Part shown: one piece after another, positions 17,714-24,938 of the stretch
Layout of the letters: each line of letters begins with the position of its first letter
Position numbering within the stretch: position 1 is the stretch's first letter
Assembly: GCA_934247855.1 (NCBI GenBank)
Contig: CAKQKA010000002.1
Location: 1-39,133 of the forward strand
Origin: an uncultured Clostridia bacterium
GTDB lineage: Bacteria; Bacillota; Clostridia; Christensenellales; Borkfalkiaceae
Direction of reading: 5' to 3'
Length of the DNA: 39,133 nucleotides
The notes under the pieces: model-generated
Database searches by the model: none
Told to the model about the DNA's origin: nothing
Seen by the model: the letters and a program-made list of their open reading frames with translations, nothing else
Made by a program: the position numbers and the translations under genes

Positions 17714-18207
17714 GATTCGAAGCCGACGGACAATTCTATTATGCCCTGATATCGGTCGCGGCGGGATACTTATGCGGACTTATAACTTTTTTGTTCGAGT
17801 GCCAAAGCGTTTTTAAAAGCGTTGTACCGAAGATTATTTTTTCGGGTATCCGCGGTTTTTTGCTTGCCGCGGGTTTTGTCATAATCAAGTTTTTATGCGG
17901 TTTTCCCGATCTCAGGTTTTATATGGTCTTGTGTTTTTTTATCGGATTTATCGTGTATAAAAAAACTATTGCCAAAGTTATTGCAAAATTTGCGGAAAAG
18001 ATATATAATATTTGCATAGAAAATCTCACTAAGTGGAGAAAACGCATAAATGACACCCGAGAAAAAAAGAAAAATAGTCGCCGCAAGCACGGCGGCAATG
18101 GTATTGTTACTGTTCATTCTTTTAGCGGTCATGATATATCAGATGGTAAACATTTCCGGAAAAAAGGCAAAAATAGAACAGCTCGACAAGCAAATCGCTC
18201 AGCTTGA
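17710..18207 (+). CDS. yabQ: Spore cortex biosynthesis protein YabQ
   Basis: YabQ is a mother-cell membrane protein needed for spore cortex formation. It starts with a soluble stretch of about ten residues, followed by four hydrophobic segments (about residues 12-35, 40-60, 62-72 and 75-90) with the family motif FECQSVFKS between the first two. The ATG overlaps the yabP stop, so translation is coupled. The odd feature is the 3' end: the frame runs 158 bases into divIC, adding about 50 basic, low-complexity residues (REKKKNSRRK and onwards) that look like divIC read in the wrong frame. A TAA directly before the divIC ATG lies one frame over. The tail may be a frameshift product and not native. 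Confidence 0.8.
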   Translation: MRFEADGQFYYALISVAAGYLCGLITFLFECQSVFKSVVPKIIFSGIRGFLLAAGFVIIKFLCGFPDLRFYMVLCFFIGFIVYKKTIAKVIAKFAEKIYNICIENLTKWRKRINDTREKKKNSRRKHGGNGIVTVHSFSGHDISDGKHFRKKGKNRTARQANRSA

Positions 18208-18322
18208 AGACGAACAAAAGGATCTGACCGACGGAATCGATATCTGGCTCAGCGAATGGAAAATAGAGGAACGCGCTCGCGAACTCAAGTATGTTTTCGG
18301 CGACGACAAATCAAATGACTGA
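18050..18322 (+). CDS. divIC: Septum formation initiator DivIC/FtsB-like protein
   Basis: DivIC/FtsB proteins are bitopic membrane proteins of the division complex that pair with FtsL through coiled coils outside the membrane. This one has a short basic N-terminus (MTPEKKRKI), one membrane helix (about residues 10-30), then a coiled coil (GKKAKIEQLDKQIAQLEDEQ, 37-56) and a conserved WKIEERARELKYVF-like C-terminal element in which ARE-L-Y-V-F fits the family. It is 90 residues, normal. GGAG lies 13 bases upstream of the ATG. It overlaps yabQ by 158 bases and the next gene by eight bases. The order yabP-yabQ-divIC supports the name. Confidence 0.85.
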   Translation: MTPEKKRKIVAASTAAMVLLLFILLAVMIYQMVNISGKKAKIEQLDKQIAQLEDEQKDLTDGIDIWLSEWKIEERARELKYVFGDDKSND

Positions 18323-19181
18323 TACGGTCGCCGTTATAGATATCGGCAGCAACTCGGTTCGTATCCGCGTTTCGCATGGAGTAAAAGTGCTTTACCGCGA
18401 AACCGTAACAACGCAGCTTTCCAAAGATATTCAAAACAAAATGTTGTGCTATAAGTCGATTAACCGCACTTTAGACGGGCTTTCGCACTTATTTTTCATA
18501 GCAAAAGAATACAATGCAAAAATTTTTGCGTTTGCGACTGCGGCTGTAAGAAACAGCAAAAACGGCGGCGAGTTCGTCGCGCTCGTCAAAGAAAAATTCG
18601 GCGTTACGATCGACGTTGTAAGCGGGGACGAAGAGAGCGAGCTTGGAATTATCGGTGCGCTCGGGAATGCCGACGGCATTGTCCTGGACGTCGGCGGCGC
18701 GTCGTCCGAAATCGCGGTAAGGTTAAACGGCAAAATAGTTTACAAACATTCGCTTGCGCTCGGCGCGGTAACGTTGACCGACGCCTGCGGCAAAAATTAC
18801 GAACGATCGTCGGCTTTAATAAGCGACAAAATCAAAGAATACGGCGCAGTGCCCGATAGCGGGACGCTTTATCTTATAGGCGGCACGGCAACTTCGCTTG
18901 CGTTTATGCTTTACGGCGACGAAAAATACGACCGCGAAAAAAATCACGGTCGCATTATTTATGCCGAAAAACTTGAAGAAATCACGTGCGAACTCTTCAG
19001 CCTTACCCCGCAGGAAATAGTTGAAAAATATCACGTTCAAAAAAAGCGTGCCGATATTATTCACTCGGGCGCGGCTCTGATTTCAGCCGTTATGAACTAT
19101 TTAAAAAAGGACAGCGGGACAGTCAGCGAAAACGATAATTTAGAGGGCTATCTCGCATTCAAAATCAAGCGCGATTTTTAA
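18315..19181 (+). CDS. Ppx/GppA family phosphatase
   Basis: This family of ASKHA-fold enzymes hydrolyses inorganic polyphosphate or the pentaphosphate alarmone pppGpp. The phosphate-binding loop IDIGSNSVRIRV is near residues 8-19, and the second one VLDVGGASSEIAV near 124-136, with GGTATSLAFML further on. Only the short (about 300-residue) catalytic core is present, without the C-terminal HD-like domain. An ATG at 18315 overlapping the divIC stop is chosen; an upstream ATG at 18291 would add eight residues lying entirely in divIC. Linkage of a Ppx/GppA gene to divIC is common in Firmicutes. It is followed nine bases later by the M50-like gene. Confidence 0.85.
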   Translation: MTDTVAVIDIGSNSVRIRVSHGVKVLYRETVTTQLSKDIQNKMLCYKSINRTLDGLSHLFFIAKEYNAKIFAFATAAVRNSKNGGEFVALVKEKFGVTIDVVSGDEESELGIIGALGNADGIVLDVGGASSEIAVRLNGKIVYKHSLALGAVTLTDACGKNYERSSALISDKIKEYGAVPDSGTLYLIGGTATSLAFMLYGDEKYDREKNHGRIIYAEKLEEITCELFSLTPQEIVEKYHVQKKRADIIHSGAALISAVMNYLKKDSGTVSENDNLEGYLAFKIKRDF

Positions 19182-19190
19182 GGAAAAACT

Positions 19191-20210
19191 ATGGATAAAA
19201 AAAGAAAAAGTTCGATAATCGACCTATTGCCCGTTATTTTCTCCTGTATACTCGCGGTTGCCGTGTGTATTATCGGCGTTTTGCTGTATGAATATTCGGT
19301 CGTGCTCGCGCTAATTTTGTGCGTTTTGGGGTTTGCTTTAAACTACGTTTGCGGCATACTCATTCACGAACTCGGGCATATCGTTGCGGCAAAACGCTGC
19401 AAAATGAGAATAATCTACTTAAACCTCGGCATAGTTTCCGTAGACTTTATAACGAAAACGCTGAAAGGTTTCACGTTTTTTAAAAAGGACGCGGGCGAGG
19501 CAAGGTTTGTTCCCACCGAAAAAATTACCGAAAAGCAGCTCCGCGGCGTTGCCTTAAACGGGCTTGTTTATTCGCTTGTTTTCTTTATTATCGGCGTGCT
19601 GGCAGGTATTCTTTTATCGATCGCAACAAAAAGCGCAATTCCGTATTGTTTGTTCACGGCGGGGCAAGCCGCAAATTTCTATATTTTCGCGGTAAACGCA
19701 TTTTCTTCCGATAAATCGGCCGACGGCAACGTAGCGTTTCCGCAGTCGTCTTACGTGAAAGTGCTTGCCGAGATTTCTAATATAGAACTTGAAATCACGG
19801 ACGGCAAAATTCCTGATGAGCCTGAACTTATAAAGCACGATAATCAACCTATAGCCCTGTATTACCACTATTTATTCACCGCAATCGGCAAAGGAAAAGA
19901 GGCGGCGTTAAAGGTGCTTGACGGTATCACCGACCTTAACGCGCTGACCGATCAGGAATACGCGCTTATCTTCCCCGAACTTATTTTTAAGGCTTGCACG
20001 GAAAATAATCTGACCGAGGAATACAAAACGCTTGCCGAAGACTTCTTTGCAAACGACCAACTCGGCGTTCGAGTGCTGCGCGCGCATATCGCTTTCAGAA
20101 AATATATCGGCGACGAAAAGTGGGCGGACGTTTTGCAGGGCAGTTACCGAAAACTTATCGAAAAAGAATTGCCGTTTACCGTTAATTCCGAAAACGCATT
20201 AAACGGCTGA
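19191..20210 (+). CDS. M50-like membrane zinc metalloprotease
   Basis: Site-2-protease-type enzymes cut substrates inside the membrane. Hydrophobic segments lie at about residues 12-35 and 37-58, with the zinc motif HELGH at 59-63 in the second (CGILIHELGHIVAAKRC). Two more hydrophobic segments are near 118-142 and 147-168. A possible third ligand is the Asp in SADGN near 178-182, resembling the N-x-x-P...DG motif but lacking its proline. The last 150 residues are soluble and unrecognised. AAGGA precedes the ATG; it is last in the yabP operon. Two dispersed repeats lie within the gene, one giving residues 8-14 and one giving HDNQPIALY. A non-proteolytic role is possible. Confidence 0.6.
   Translation: MDKKRKSSIIDLLPVIFSCILAVAVCIIGVLLYEYSVVLALILCVLGFALNYVCGILIHELGHIVAAKRCKMRIIYLNLGIVSVDFITKTLKGFTFFKKDAGEARFVPTEKITEKQLRGVALNGLVYSLVFFIIGVLAGILLSIATKSAIPYCLFTAGQAANFYIFAVNAFSSDKSADGNVAFPQSSYVKVLAEISNIELEITDGKIPDEPELIKHDNQPIALYYHYLFTAIGKGKEAALKVLDGITDLNALTDQEYALIFPELIFKACTENNLTEEYKTLAEDFFANDQLGVRVLRAHIAFRKYIGDEKWADVLQGSYRKLIEKELPFTVNSENALNG
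19213..19233 (+). repeat. Dispersed repeat inside the 5' end of the M50-like gene (R8)
   Basis: It reads CGATAATCGACCTATTG then CCCG, with the upstream flank AAAAGTT similar to GAAAGT in other copies. One base differs from R1 over the first 17. It encodes part of SSIIDLLPVI at the edge of the first membrane helix. Confidence 0.6.
19838..19860 (+). repeat. Dispersed repeat inside the M50-like gene (R9)
   Basis: The first 19 bases, CGATAATCAACCTATAGCC, are identical to copy R7 at 4540. It lies in the soluble C-terminal part of the gene and is read as HDNQPIAL. The T-run end of the repeat is not conserved here. Confidence 0.65.
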
Positions 20211-20240
20211 CATGCTGTTTAAGTTACAACGTATATATGA

Positions 20241-20270
20241 AAAACGACGGATTTTTTAACCCGCCGTTTT
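20241..20270. terminator. Bidirectional terminator between convergent genes
   Basis: The arms AAAACGACGG (20241-20250) and CCGCCGTTTT (20261-20270) pair at nine of ten positions around a T-rich loop. It serves the M50-like gene on the plus strand and the ECF gene on the minus strand. Confidence 0.8.
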
Positions 20271-20298
20271 ATTTTAACTTTTTTGCTTTATATATCGT

Positions 20299-20856
20299 TT
20301 ATTCGTTGGTTTCTTGTTTGCTTTGTTCTTTGTTTTGCGAATTTTGTTTTTCTTTGGGTGCGATAAGTTTAACAAGCGGCGTTGCAAACACCAGTATCGC
20401 CGCAACGATTGCGCCCGTAAACGCCTGCAGACATTGGAAGGGTAGTTTTAACATTGCCGTTTCCGGTGTGGAATAGATAAACGCTCTGCCGATCGTGTAA
20501 CCGGATACCATAATGATTACGCCGACCAAAAGGGCGACGATCGCACGCCATAAAACGGGCTTTTCGTTTTTGCCCGCACCCGCAATAAGCGAGATTGCAA
20601 CCGCTTGCAAACCGTGCGTTACGAGCGACACGAACATCGGCGTGGGGTAAAAGAAGAAATCGCCCAAAAACGAGCCGACGCCGCCGACTATGAACGCCGA
20701 TAACGGATCCAATACGAGCGCAGCCGTGCAAATTATTATATCGTTAATGTATAAATGCCCGCCCGGCACGGGTATACTGAATATGCTCGAACTAAAAATT
20801 ACATTCAGCGCAAGAAATACCGCCGTAAAACATATCTTTTTTGTTGTAAAACGCAT
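20299..20856 (-). CDS. ECF transporter S component, possibly for vitamin B6
   Basis: S components are small membrane proteins that bind one vitamin or precursor and join the shared EcfAA'T module to import it. This one has five or six hydrophobic segments and the family stretch GGHLYINDIIICTAALVLDP (residues about 32-51), then a Gly-rich helix ending LGDF and FVSLVTHGLQA. It is 185 residues, typical. GGAAAG lies before the ATG. The core module genes are not in the window, as expected for a group II system. It is divergent from a MocR-type PLP-dependent regulator with an inverted repeat between them, which points to a pyridoxine-type substrate; this is an inference from context. Confidence 0.82.
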   Translation of the reverse strand: MRFTTKKICFTAVFLALNVIFSSSIFSIPVPGGHLYINDIIICTAALVLDPLSAFIVGGVGSFLGDFFFYPTPMFVSLVTHGLQAVAISLIAGAGKNEKPVLWRAIVALLVGVIIMVSGYTIGRAFIYSTPETAMLKLPFQCLQAFTGAIVAAILVFATPLVKLIAPKEKQNSQNKEQSKQETNE

Positions 20857-20898
20857 TTTTATCTTTCCTTTTTTGCTTGACCTGATTTTTATTATATG

Positions 20899-20916
20899 TT
20901 ATCATACTTTTGATAA
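20899..20916. promoter_or_regulatory. Inverted repeat in the divergent ECF/MocR promoter region
   Basis: TTATCA, six bases, TGATAA is a perfect dyad. On the minus strand a TATAAT box for the ECF gene overlaps its downstream edge. The position suits an operator for the MocR-type regulator encoded next door. Confidence 0.45.
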
Positions 20917-20960
20917 TAATAAAATAGCCAATTCGATTATTTTTTTTAATACCAGTTAAA

Positions 20961-22049
20961 ATGAAAAAATACGTTTACGTTTACGAAAAAATCAAAAACG
21001 AGATTGTCGGGCACAAATTCGCATTCGGGGCAAAACTTCCGTCAAAGCGCGATTTCGCCGAAAATCTCTCGGTCAGCGTCATAACCGTGGAGCAAGCGTT
21101 AGACTTGCTTATTTGCGAAGGGTACGTTAAAGCCAAACAGCGCAGCGGATATTTTGTCTGTTATCGGGACGATCTTTACGGCAAAACACGGGCAGACAGC
21201 GAGGAAAACACGCGGTTATCGGCTGCAGGTTCGCAAATTCAAGCACAAAAAAATGCGTTTTGCGGGCATGACGCACAAAACAAGTTTTATTTTCCGCTTA
21301 CGGCTTATGCGACCGCCGTGCGAAAAATACTCGGCTATAAAAATCTTACCGAAAAATCGCCCAACGCGGGGATTTTTGAATTACGCCAAGCCATAGCCGA
21401 TTATCTGTTCAGAAACCGCGGAATCAACGTTGACGCGCGTCGAATAATTATCGGTGCGGGGGCGGAATATCTGTACGGAACTCTCGCCGAAATATTAAAG
21501 GATAGGGTTTTCGCCATAGAAAATCCTTGTTACGACAAGATAAAAAAGGTATATTCTTCGCGAAATATAAAATTTGAGAGTTTAACACTTGCCGATAACG
21601 GAATTCCGTCCGACGCTTTAATCGCAAGTCGGGCGAGCGTGCTGCATATCACGCCGTTTCAAAGTTTTCCGACGGGCGTTACGATAGATATATCCAAAAA
21701 GAGAGAATACATCGATTTCGCCGAAAAGCGCGGCGGGTTCGTCATAGAGGATGATTACGCGTCCGAGTTTTCTATTACTTCTAAAATATCGGACACTCTC
21801 TTTTCGCTGGATAATTTCGACCGTGTGATTTATTTAAACAGTTTTTCAAAAACAATTTTTCCGTCCATAAGGGCGGCGTATGTCGTACTGCCGTCAAGGC
21901 TTATAAGCGACTATGATAAATATGCAGGTTTTTATTCCTGCCCCGTGCCCGTTCTCGAACAATTAGTTATCGCCGAAATCCTGAATAACGGCAGTTTCGA
22001 ACGGCATATCAATAAGGTAAGGCGGCAATATAAAGAAATGCAAAAATAG
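20961..22049 (+). CDS. MocR/PdxR-type regulator, C-terminally truncated
   Basis: MocR-type regulators fuse a GntR winged helix to an aminotransferase-like domain that binds pyridoxal phosphate and often control B6 synthesis or uptake. Residues 1-70 form the winged helix (GAKLPSKRDFAENLSVSVITVEQALDLL). From about 110 the aminotransferase fold follows, with the PLP lysine in NSFSKTIFPSIRAAYVVLPS (near residue 300). The protein stops at 362 in VRRQYKEMQK, where the family continues for about 90-110 residues with the C-terminal small subdomain. No remainder is found in any frame downstream; two dispersed repeats begin ten bases after the stop. There is no clear ribosome binding site. It is probably a decaying or altered regulator. 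Confidence 0.8.
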   Translation: MKKYVYVYEKIKNEIVGHKFAFGAKLPSKRDFAENLSVSVITVEQALDLLICEGYVKAKQRSGYFVCYRDDLYGKTRADSEENTRLSAAGSQIQAQKNAFCGHDAQNKFYFPLTAYATAVRKILGYKNLTEKSPNAGIFELRQAIADYLFRNRGINVDARRIIIGAGAEYLYGTLAEILKDRVFAIENPCYDKIKKVYSSRNIKFESLTLADNGIPSDALIASRASVLHITPFQSFPTGVTIDISKKREYIDFAEKRGGFVIEDDYASEFSITSKISDTLFSLDNFDRVIYLNSFSKTIFPSIRAAYVVLPSRLISDYDKYAGFYSCPVPVLEQLVIAEILNNGSFERHINKVRRQYKEMQK

Positions 22050-22058
22050 CGGTTTACC

Positions 22059-22087
22059 GCAATAATCGGCTTATAGCCCGGCTTTTT
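22059..22087 (+). repeat. Dispersed repeat copy R10
   Basis: It reads GCAATAATCGGCTTATAGCC followed by CGGCTTTTT. It begins ten bases after the stop of the truncated MocR gene. Confidence 0.65.
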
Positions 22088-22125
22088 AAAAATTATAAAA
22101 TAAGCAAAAATACGACGATTTATAG

Positions 22126-22153
22126 CGATAACCGCGCTATAGACCGACTTTTT
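22126..22153 (+). repeat. Dispersed repeat copy R11
   Basis: It reads CGATAACCGCGCTATAG then ACCGACTTTTT. It lies between the MocR gene and the nitroreductase, 19 bases before the nitroreductase start. No further copies are seen to the right of this point. Confidence 0.65.
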
Positions 22154-22172
22154 AACCAAAAGAGGTAAATTT

Positions 22173-22829
22173 ATGGATATTTTACATGCAATAAAGGTAA
22201 GACACTCGGTACGCGCATATCTCGATAAAAAAATAGAGGGCGAAACACTCGCCGCATTACAAAACAAAATCAAAGAACTCAACGCCGAAAGCGGGTTGAA
22301 TATTCAACTTGCATTAAACGAAGAAAAAGCGTTCGGCGGGTTGATGGCGCACTACGGCAAATTCAGTAACGTAAAGAATTATTTCGCTATGGTCGGCGAT
22401 AAAAACGCCGCCGAAAAAATCGGCTATTTCGGTGAAAAACTCGTGCTGTTTGCTCAAACGCTCGGGTTTAACACTTGCTGGGTTGCGTTGACGTATTCAA
22501 AAATTAAGTCGGCTTACAAGGTCAAAAAAGGCGAAAAACTGCACGTAGTAATCGCTTGTGGCTTCGGCGAAACGCAGGGCAAGCCGCACAAAAGCAAGCC
22601 CGCCCAAGCAGTTAGCAACATTGCCGAAAACTCACCCGAATGGTTTAAAAACGGAGTAACAGCGGCACTGCTTGCGCCCACCGCGCTCAATCAGCAAAAA
22701 TTTTATTTTACTTTAATCGGCGATAAGGTTGAAGCAGAAACAAAATTCGGTGCATGTACAAAAATCGATCTCGGCATCGCAAAATATCATTTCGAACTCG
22801 GAGCAAACAAAAAAATATTCGATTTATAG
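22173..22829 (+). CDS. Nitroreductase family protein
   Basis: Nitroreductase-fold enzymes bind FMN and reduce nitro groups, quinones or other substrates with NAD(P)H. The N-terminus MDILHAIKVRHSVRAYLDK has the typical R-S-R-x-Y/F flavin-phosphate element. A family-like GFNTCWVALTYSK segment is near residues 98-110, and ALLAPTALNQQKF near 168-180. It is 218 residues, somewhat longer than minimal members, and resembles the group labelled putative TM nitroreductase, although no membrane helix is evident. GAGG lies ten bases before the ATG. It is a single gene followed by a terminator shared with the convergent acetyltransferase gene. The substrate is unknown. Confidence 0.82.
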   Translation: MDILHAIKVRHSVRAYLDKKIEGETLAALQNKIKELNAESGLNIQLALNEEKAFGGLMAHYGKFSNVKNYFAMVGDKNAAEKIGYFGEKLVLFAQTLGFNTCWVALTYSKIKSAYKVKKGEKLHVVIACGFGETQGKPHKSKPAQAVSNIAENSPEWFKNGVTAALLAPTALNQQKFYFTLIGDKVEAETKFGACTKIDLGIAKYHFELGANKKIFDL

Positions 22830-22851
22830 CCAAACGATAAAAAAGCATGAT

Positions 22852-22900
22852 AAAAGACCGCCGTTTTGCGATATAATCACAAACAAGCGGTCTTATTTTC
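22852..22900. terminator. Terminator between convergent genes
   Basis: The arms AAGACCGC (22854-22861) and GCGGTCTT (22887-22894) are perfect, followed by a T-rich stretch on the plus strand and preceded by A residues that serve the minus strand. The loop is long (25 bases). Confidence 0.65.
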
Positions 22901-22903
22901 TGC

Positions 22904-24028
22904 CTATTTTTCTATTTTCTTTACATACGCTCTGCGGCGTTTATGCTGAATATAATCGAAATATTTCCATTGTGCCTGAATGGGATAATTCTCTTCCAGC
23001 ATAAGATTGGTTTCGCAATATTCGATATCTTTTCTGAGCATCAGTTCGATCAGTCCGTCTATAACGATACTGTTTACACCAAGGTTTTTATAACCCGGAA
23101 GTACGGCTATAAGCCCGAGATCGAGATGTTTGGGGTTAGCTACGACCTTTAAAAGTTTAGCGAGCGTTGCAGGGTAAAGTTTGCCGTTACTGCCTTTCAG
23201 CGCGTCGCCTATTGCGGGGAAGCACAACCCGAACGCAACCACGTTATCGTCTTTATCCAGTACCACGCCGACGTAATCGAGTTTAATTATAAGATTAAAC
23301 TGATCTATCATCTGCTTTTTCATGCGGTCGGTAAAAGGCACGGTTCCGTAAATATCTTTGTACCCTTCGTCCAGAACATGGAAAATGCCGTCTTTGTACT
23401 TATTTATAAATTCGTGTATGTTTTTACACTCGGGCATATGTAAACCGTATCTTTCAAGCACGCGCTCTTTTATGCGTCTAACGCGCTCGTTTCTTTCCTT
23501 CGGTTTAAAAATACGGTATTCGATCCAGTCAACCTCTTTTTTAAGTCCTACCGATTCCACAAGTTTGGGGTAGTAATCAAAATTGTACTGTTCTTCAAAA
23601 GTATTGGTTTCGTCAAACCCTTCTATCAAAAGCCCTTCGCGCTCCAGATCGGAATAACCGAGCGGTCCGCAGATAATATCGCACCCGCGCTTTACCGCCC
23701 ACGTTTCGACCGCATTAAACAGCGCTGCGGCAACATTTTCGTCGTCTATTGAGTCGAATCTCGTAAATCTTACGCGGTTTTCGCCTGTTTTTGCGTTGGA
23801 TGCTTTCTGAATTATGCCCTGAATACGACCTACGTGTTTATCGCCGTCATACGCATTGAAAAATACGCTTTCACAGGTATCGAAGTAAACGTTTTTCTTG
23901 CTGAATATCAATTTTTCGTCATTGTAAATCGGGGGAGTATAGCAGGGATTTCCTTTATAAAGCGAATAAGGGAAATCAAGAAATCTCTTCCGCTCGTTAT
24001 TATTGTTTACTTCTACAATCGTTATCAT
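22904..24028 (-). CDS. GNAT-like N-acetyltransferase family protein
   Basis: This resembles a family of about 370-residue cytoplasmic proteins annotated as GNAT-type acyltransferases. The N-terminal part (ERKRFLDFPYSLYKGNPCY, residues about 11-29 from the start used here) and the blocks WAVKRGCDIICGPLGYSD and EQYNFDYYPKLVESVG are characteristic; the C-terminal LDLGLIAVLPGYKNLGVNSIVIDGL looks like the acetyl-CoA binding loop and following helix of the GNAT fold. An ATG with GGAG and GGAAAG upstream at 24028 is preferred over an upstream start that would add 27 poorly hydrophobic, Arg/Cys-rich residues. The product is 374 residues. It is a single minus-strand gene. Acceptor substrate unknown. 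Confidence 0.65.
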   Translation of the reverse strand: MITIVEVNNNNERKRFLDFPYSLYKGNPCYTPPIYNDEKLIFSKKNVYFDTCESVFFNAYDGDKHVGRIQGIIQKASNAKTGENRVRFTRFDSIDDENVAAALFNAVETWAVKRGCDIICGPLGYSDLEREGLLIEGFDETNTFEEQYNFDYYPKLVESVGLKKEVDWIEYRIFKPKERNERVRRIKERVLERYGLHMPECKNIHEFINKYKDGIFHVLDEGYKDIYGTVPFTDRMKKQMIDQFNLIIKLDYVGVVLDKDDNVVAFGLCFPAIGDALKGSNGKLYPATLAKLLKVVANPKHLDLGLIAVLPGYKNLGVNSIVIDGLIELMLRKDIEYCETNLMLEENYPIQAQWKYFDYIQHKRRRAYVKKIEK

Positions 24029-24242
24029 TTCTTTCCTTTCTCCGCGCCAACCCGATTTAAAAGGCGCGCGGCATATACTACGGCAAACGTTTCTATCCAA
24101 GTATACCATATTTTATCGGCAATGTAAAGTTATTTTATTTATTAACGCACACAGCACAACAATTTTTACACATTTATCACTTTTTCAGCCGCATCTTGTT
24201 AAATCGATCTGTAAAATATAAAGTCTTATTAAAAAATACCGA

Positions 24243-24287
24243 ATTTGCTCCAAATAATACAATTTTTTTGTATTAACCGGAGCAAAT
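24243..24287. promoter_or_regulatory. Inverted repeat upstream of the AbiE operon
   Basis: The outer arms ATTTGCTCC (24243-24251) and GGAGCAAAT (24279-24287) are perfect, and an inner pair TAATAC (24255-24260) and GTATTA (24270-24275) is in register. It ends 15 bases before the minus-35 box. AbiEi antitoxins are known to repress their own promoter through inverted repeats, so this is a likely operator. It could instead be a terminator-like hairpin. Confidence 0.5.
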
Positions 24288-24301
24288 AAGGCAAAATATG
24301 A

Positions 24302-24330
24302 TTGATTTTTGAATTAGACTGTTGTATAAT
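24302..24330 (+). promoter_or_regulatory. AbiE operon promoter
   Basis: TTGATT (24302-24307) and TATAAT (24325-24330) are spaced by 17 bases. The abiEi ATG follows 20 bases later with GGAG in the leader. Confidence 0.7.
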
Positions 24331-24350
24331 TCTATCAAACGGAGATAAGT

Positions 24351-24938
24351 ATGATTGTAACGACGCAGCAATTAAAGGAAAAATATCGCGATTATTCAAA
24401 TCCGATAGCAAAAATAAACAGAGAAATAAAGCAGGAAAAGTTATTTCCGCTTGTGCGCGGTGTGTACGAAACAAACCCGAGCGCGCAAGGGTTTATGCTT
24501 GCGCAGTTTATTTACGGACCGTCTTATTTATCGTTTGAATACGTTTTAAGCGTAAACGGGCTTATTCCCGAAGCCGTATACAATACTTTTACCTGCGCAA
24601 CGTACAATAAAAGAAAAATAAAAACATATTTAAATAAATTCGGAACATACATCTATCGCGACGTTCCTAAGAGCGTTTTCGGGCTTGGTATATCGGCTGT
24701 TTCGGTCGATAACTATTCATACATTATCGCCTCGACAGAAAAAGCCTTGTGTGATAAACTGTATACGGTTTTGCCCGTGGCTAACAAAAAAGAATTGATC
24801 CGATTATTGTTTGAAGATTTAAGAATAGACGAAGAGGGGTTAAGTCGGCTTAATAAAGAAGATATTTTAAAACTCGCGCCGTTGTACCGCTCGGCAAACT
24901 TAAACTTTTTCGCCGAATTCATAAAAGAGGGAATGTAA
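24351..24938 (+). CDS. Type IV toxin-antitoxin antitoxin, AbiEi family
   Basis: AbiEi-type antitoxins have an N-terminal winged helix that represses their operon and a C-terminal part that neutralises the toxin. Here residues 1-55 carry the winged helix (TTQQLKEKYRDYSNPIAKIN, then LVRGVYETNP), and the core has the family pattern GPSYLSFEYVLSVNGLIPEA (61-80) and IASTEKALCDKLY. It is 195 residues, within the range of short members. The stop codon directly abuts the ATG of the next gene (TAAATG), so the pair is translationally coupled. A 17-spaced promoter and an inverted repeat lie upstream. Such modules act in phage defence or plasmid and island maintenance. Confidence 0.82.
   Translation: MIVTTQQLKEKYRDYSNPIAKINREIKQEKLFPLVRGVYETNPSAQGFMLAQFIYGPSYLSFEYVLSVNGLIPEAVYNTFTCATYNKRKIKTYLNKFGTYIYRDVPKSVFGLGISAVSVDNYSYIIASTEKALCDKLYTVLPVANKKELIRLLFEDLRIDEEGLSRLNKEDILKLAPLYRSANLNFFAEFIKEGM

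Noticed and set aside
21..22153. CRISPR array as an explanation of the repeats
   Set aside because: Spacing is irregular from tens of bases to kilobases, no cas genes are present, and the repeats diverge.
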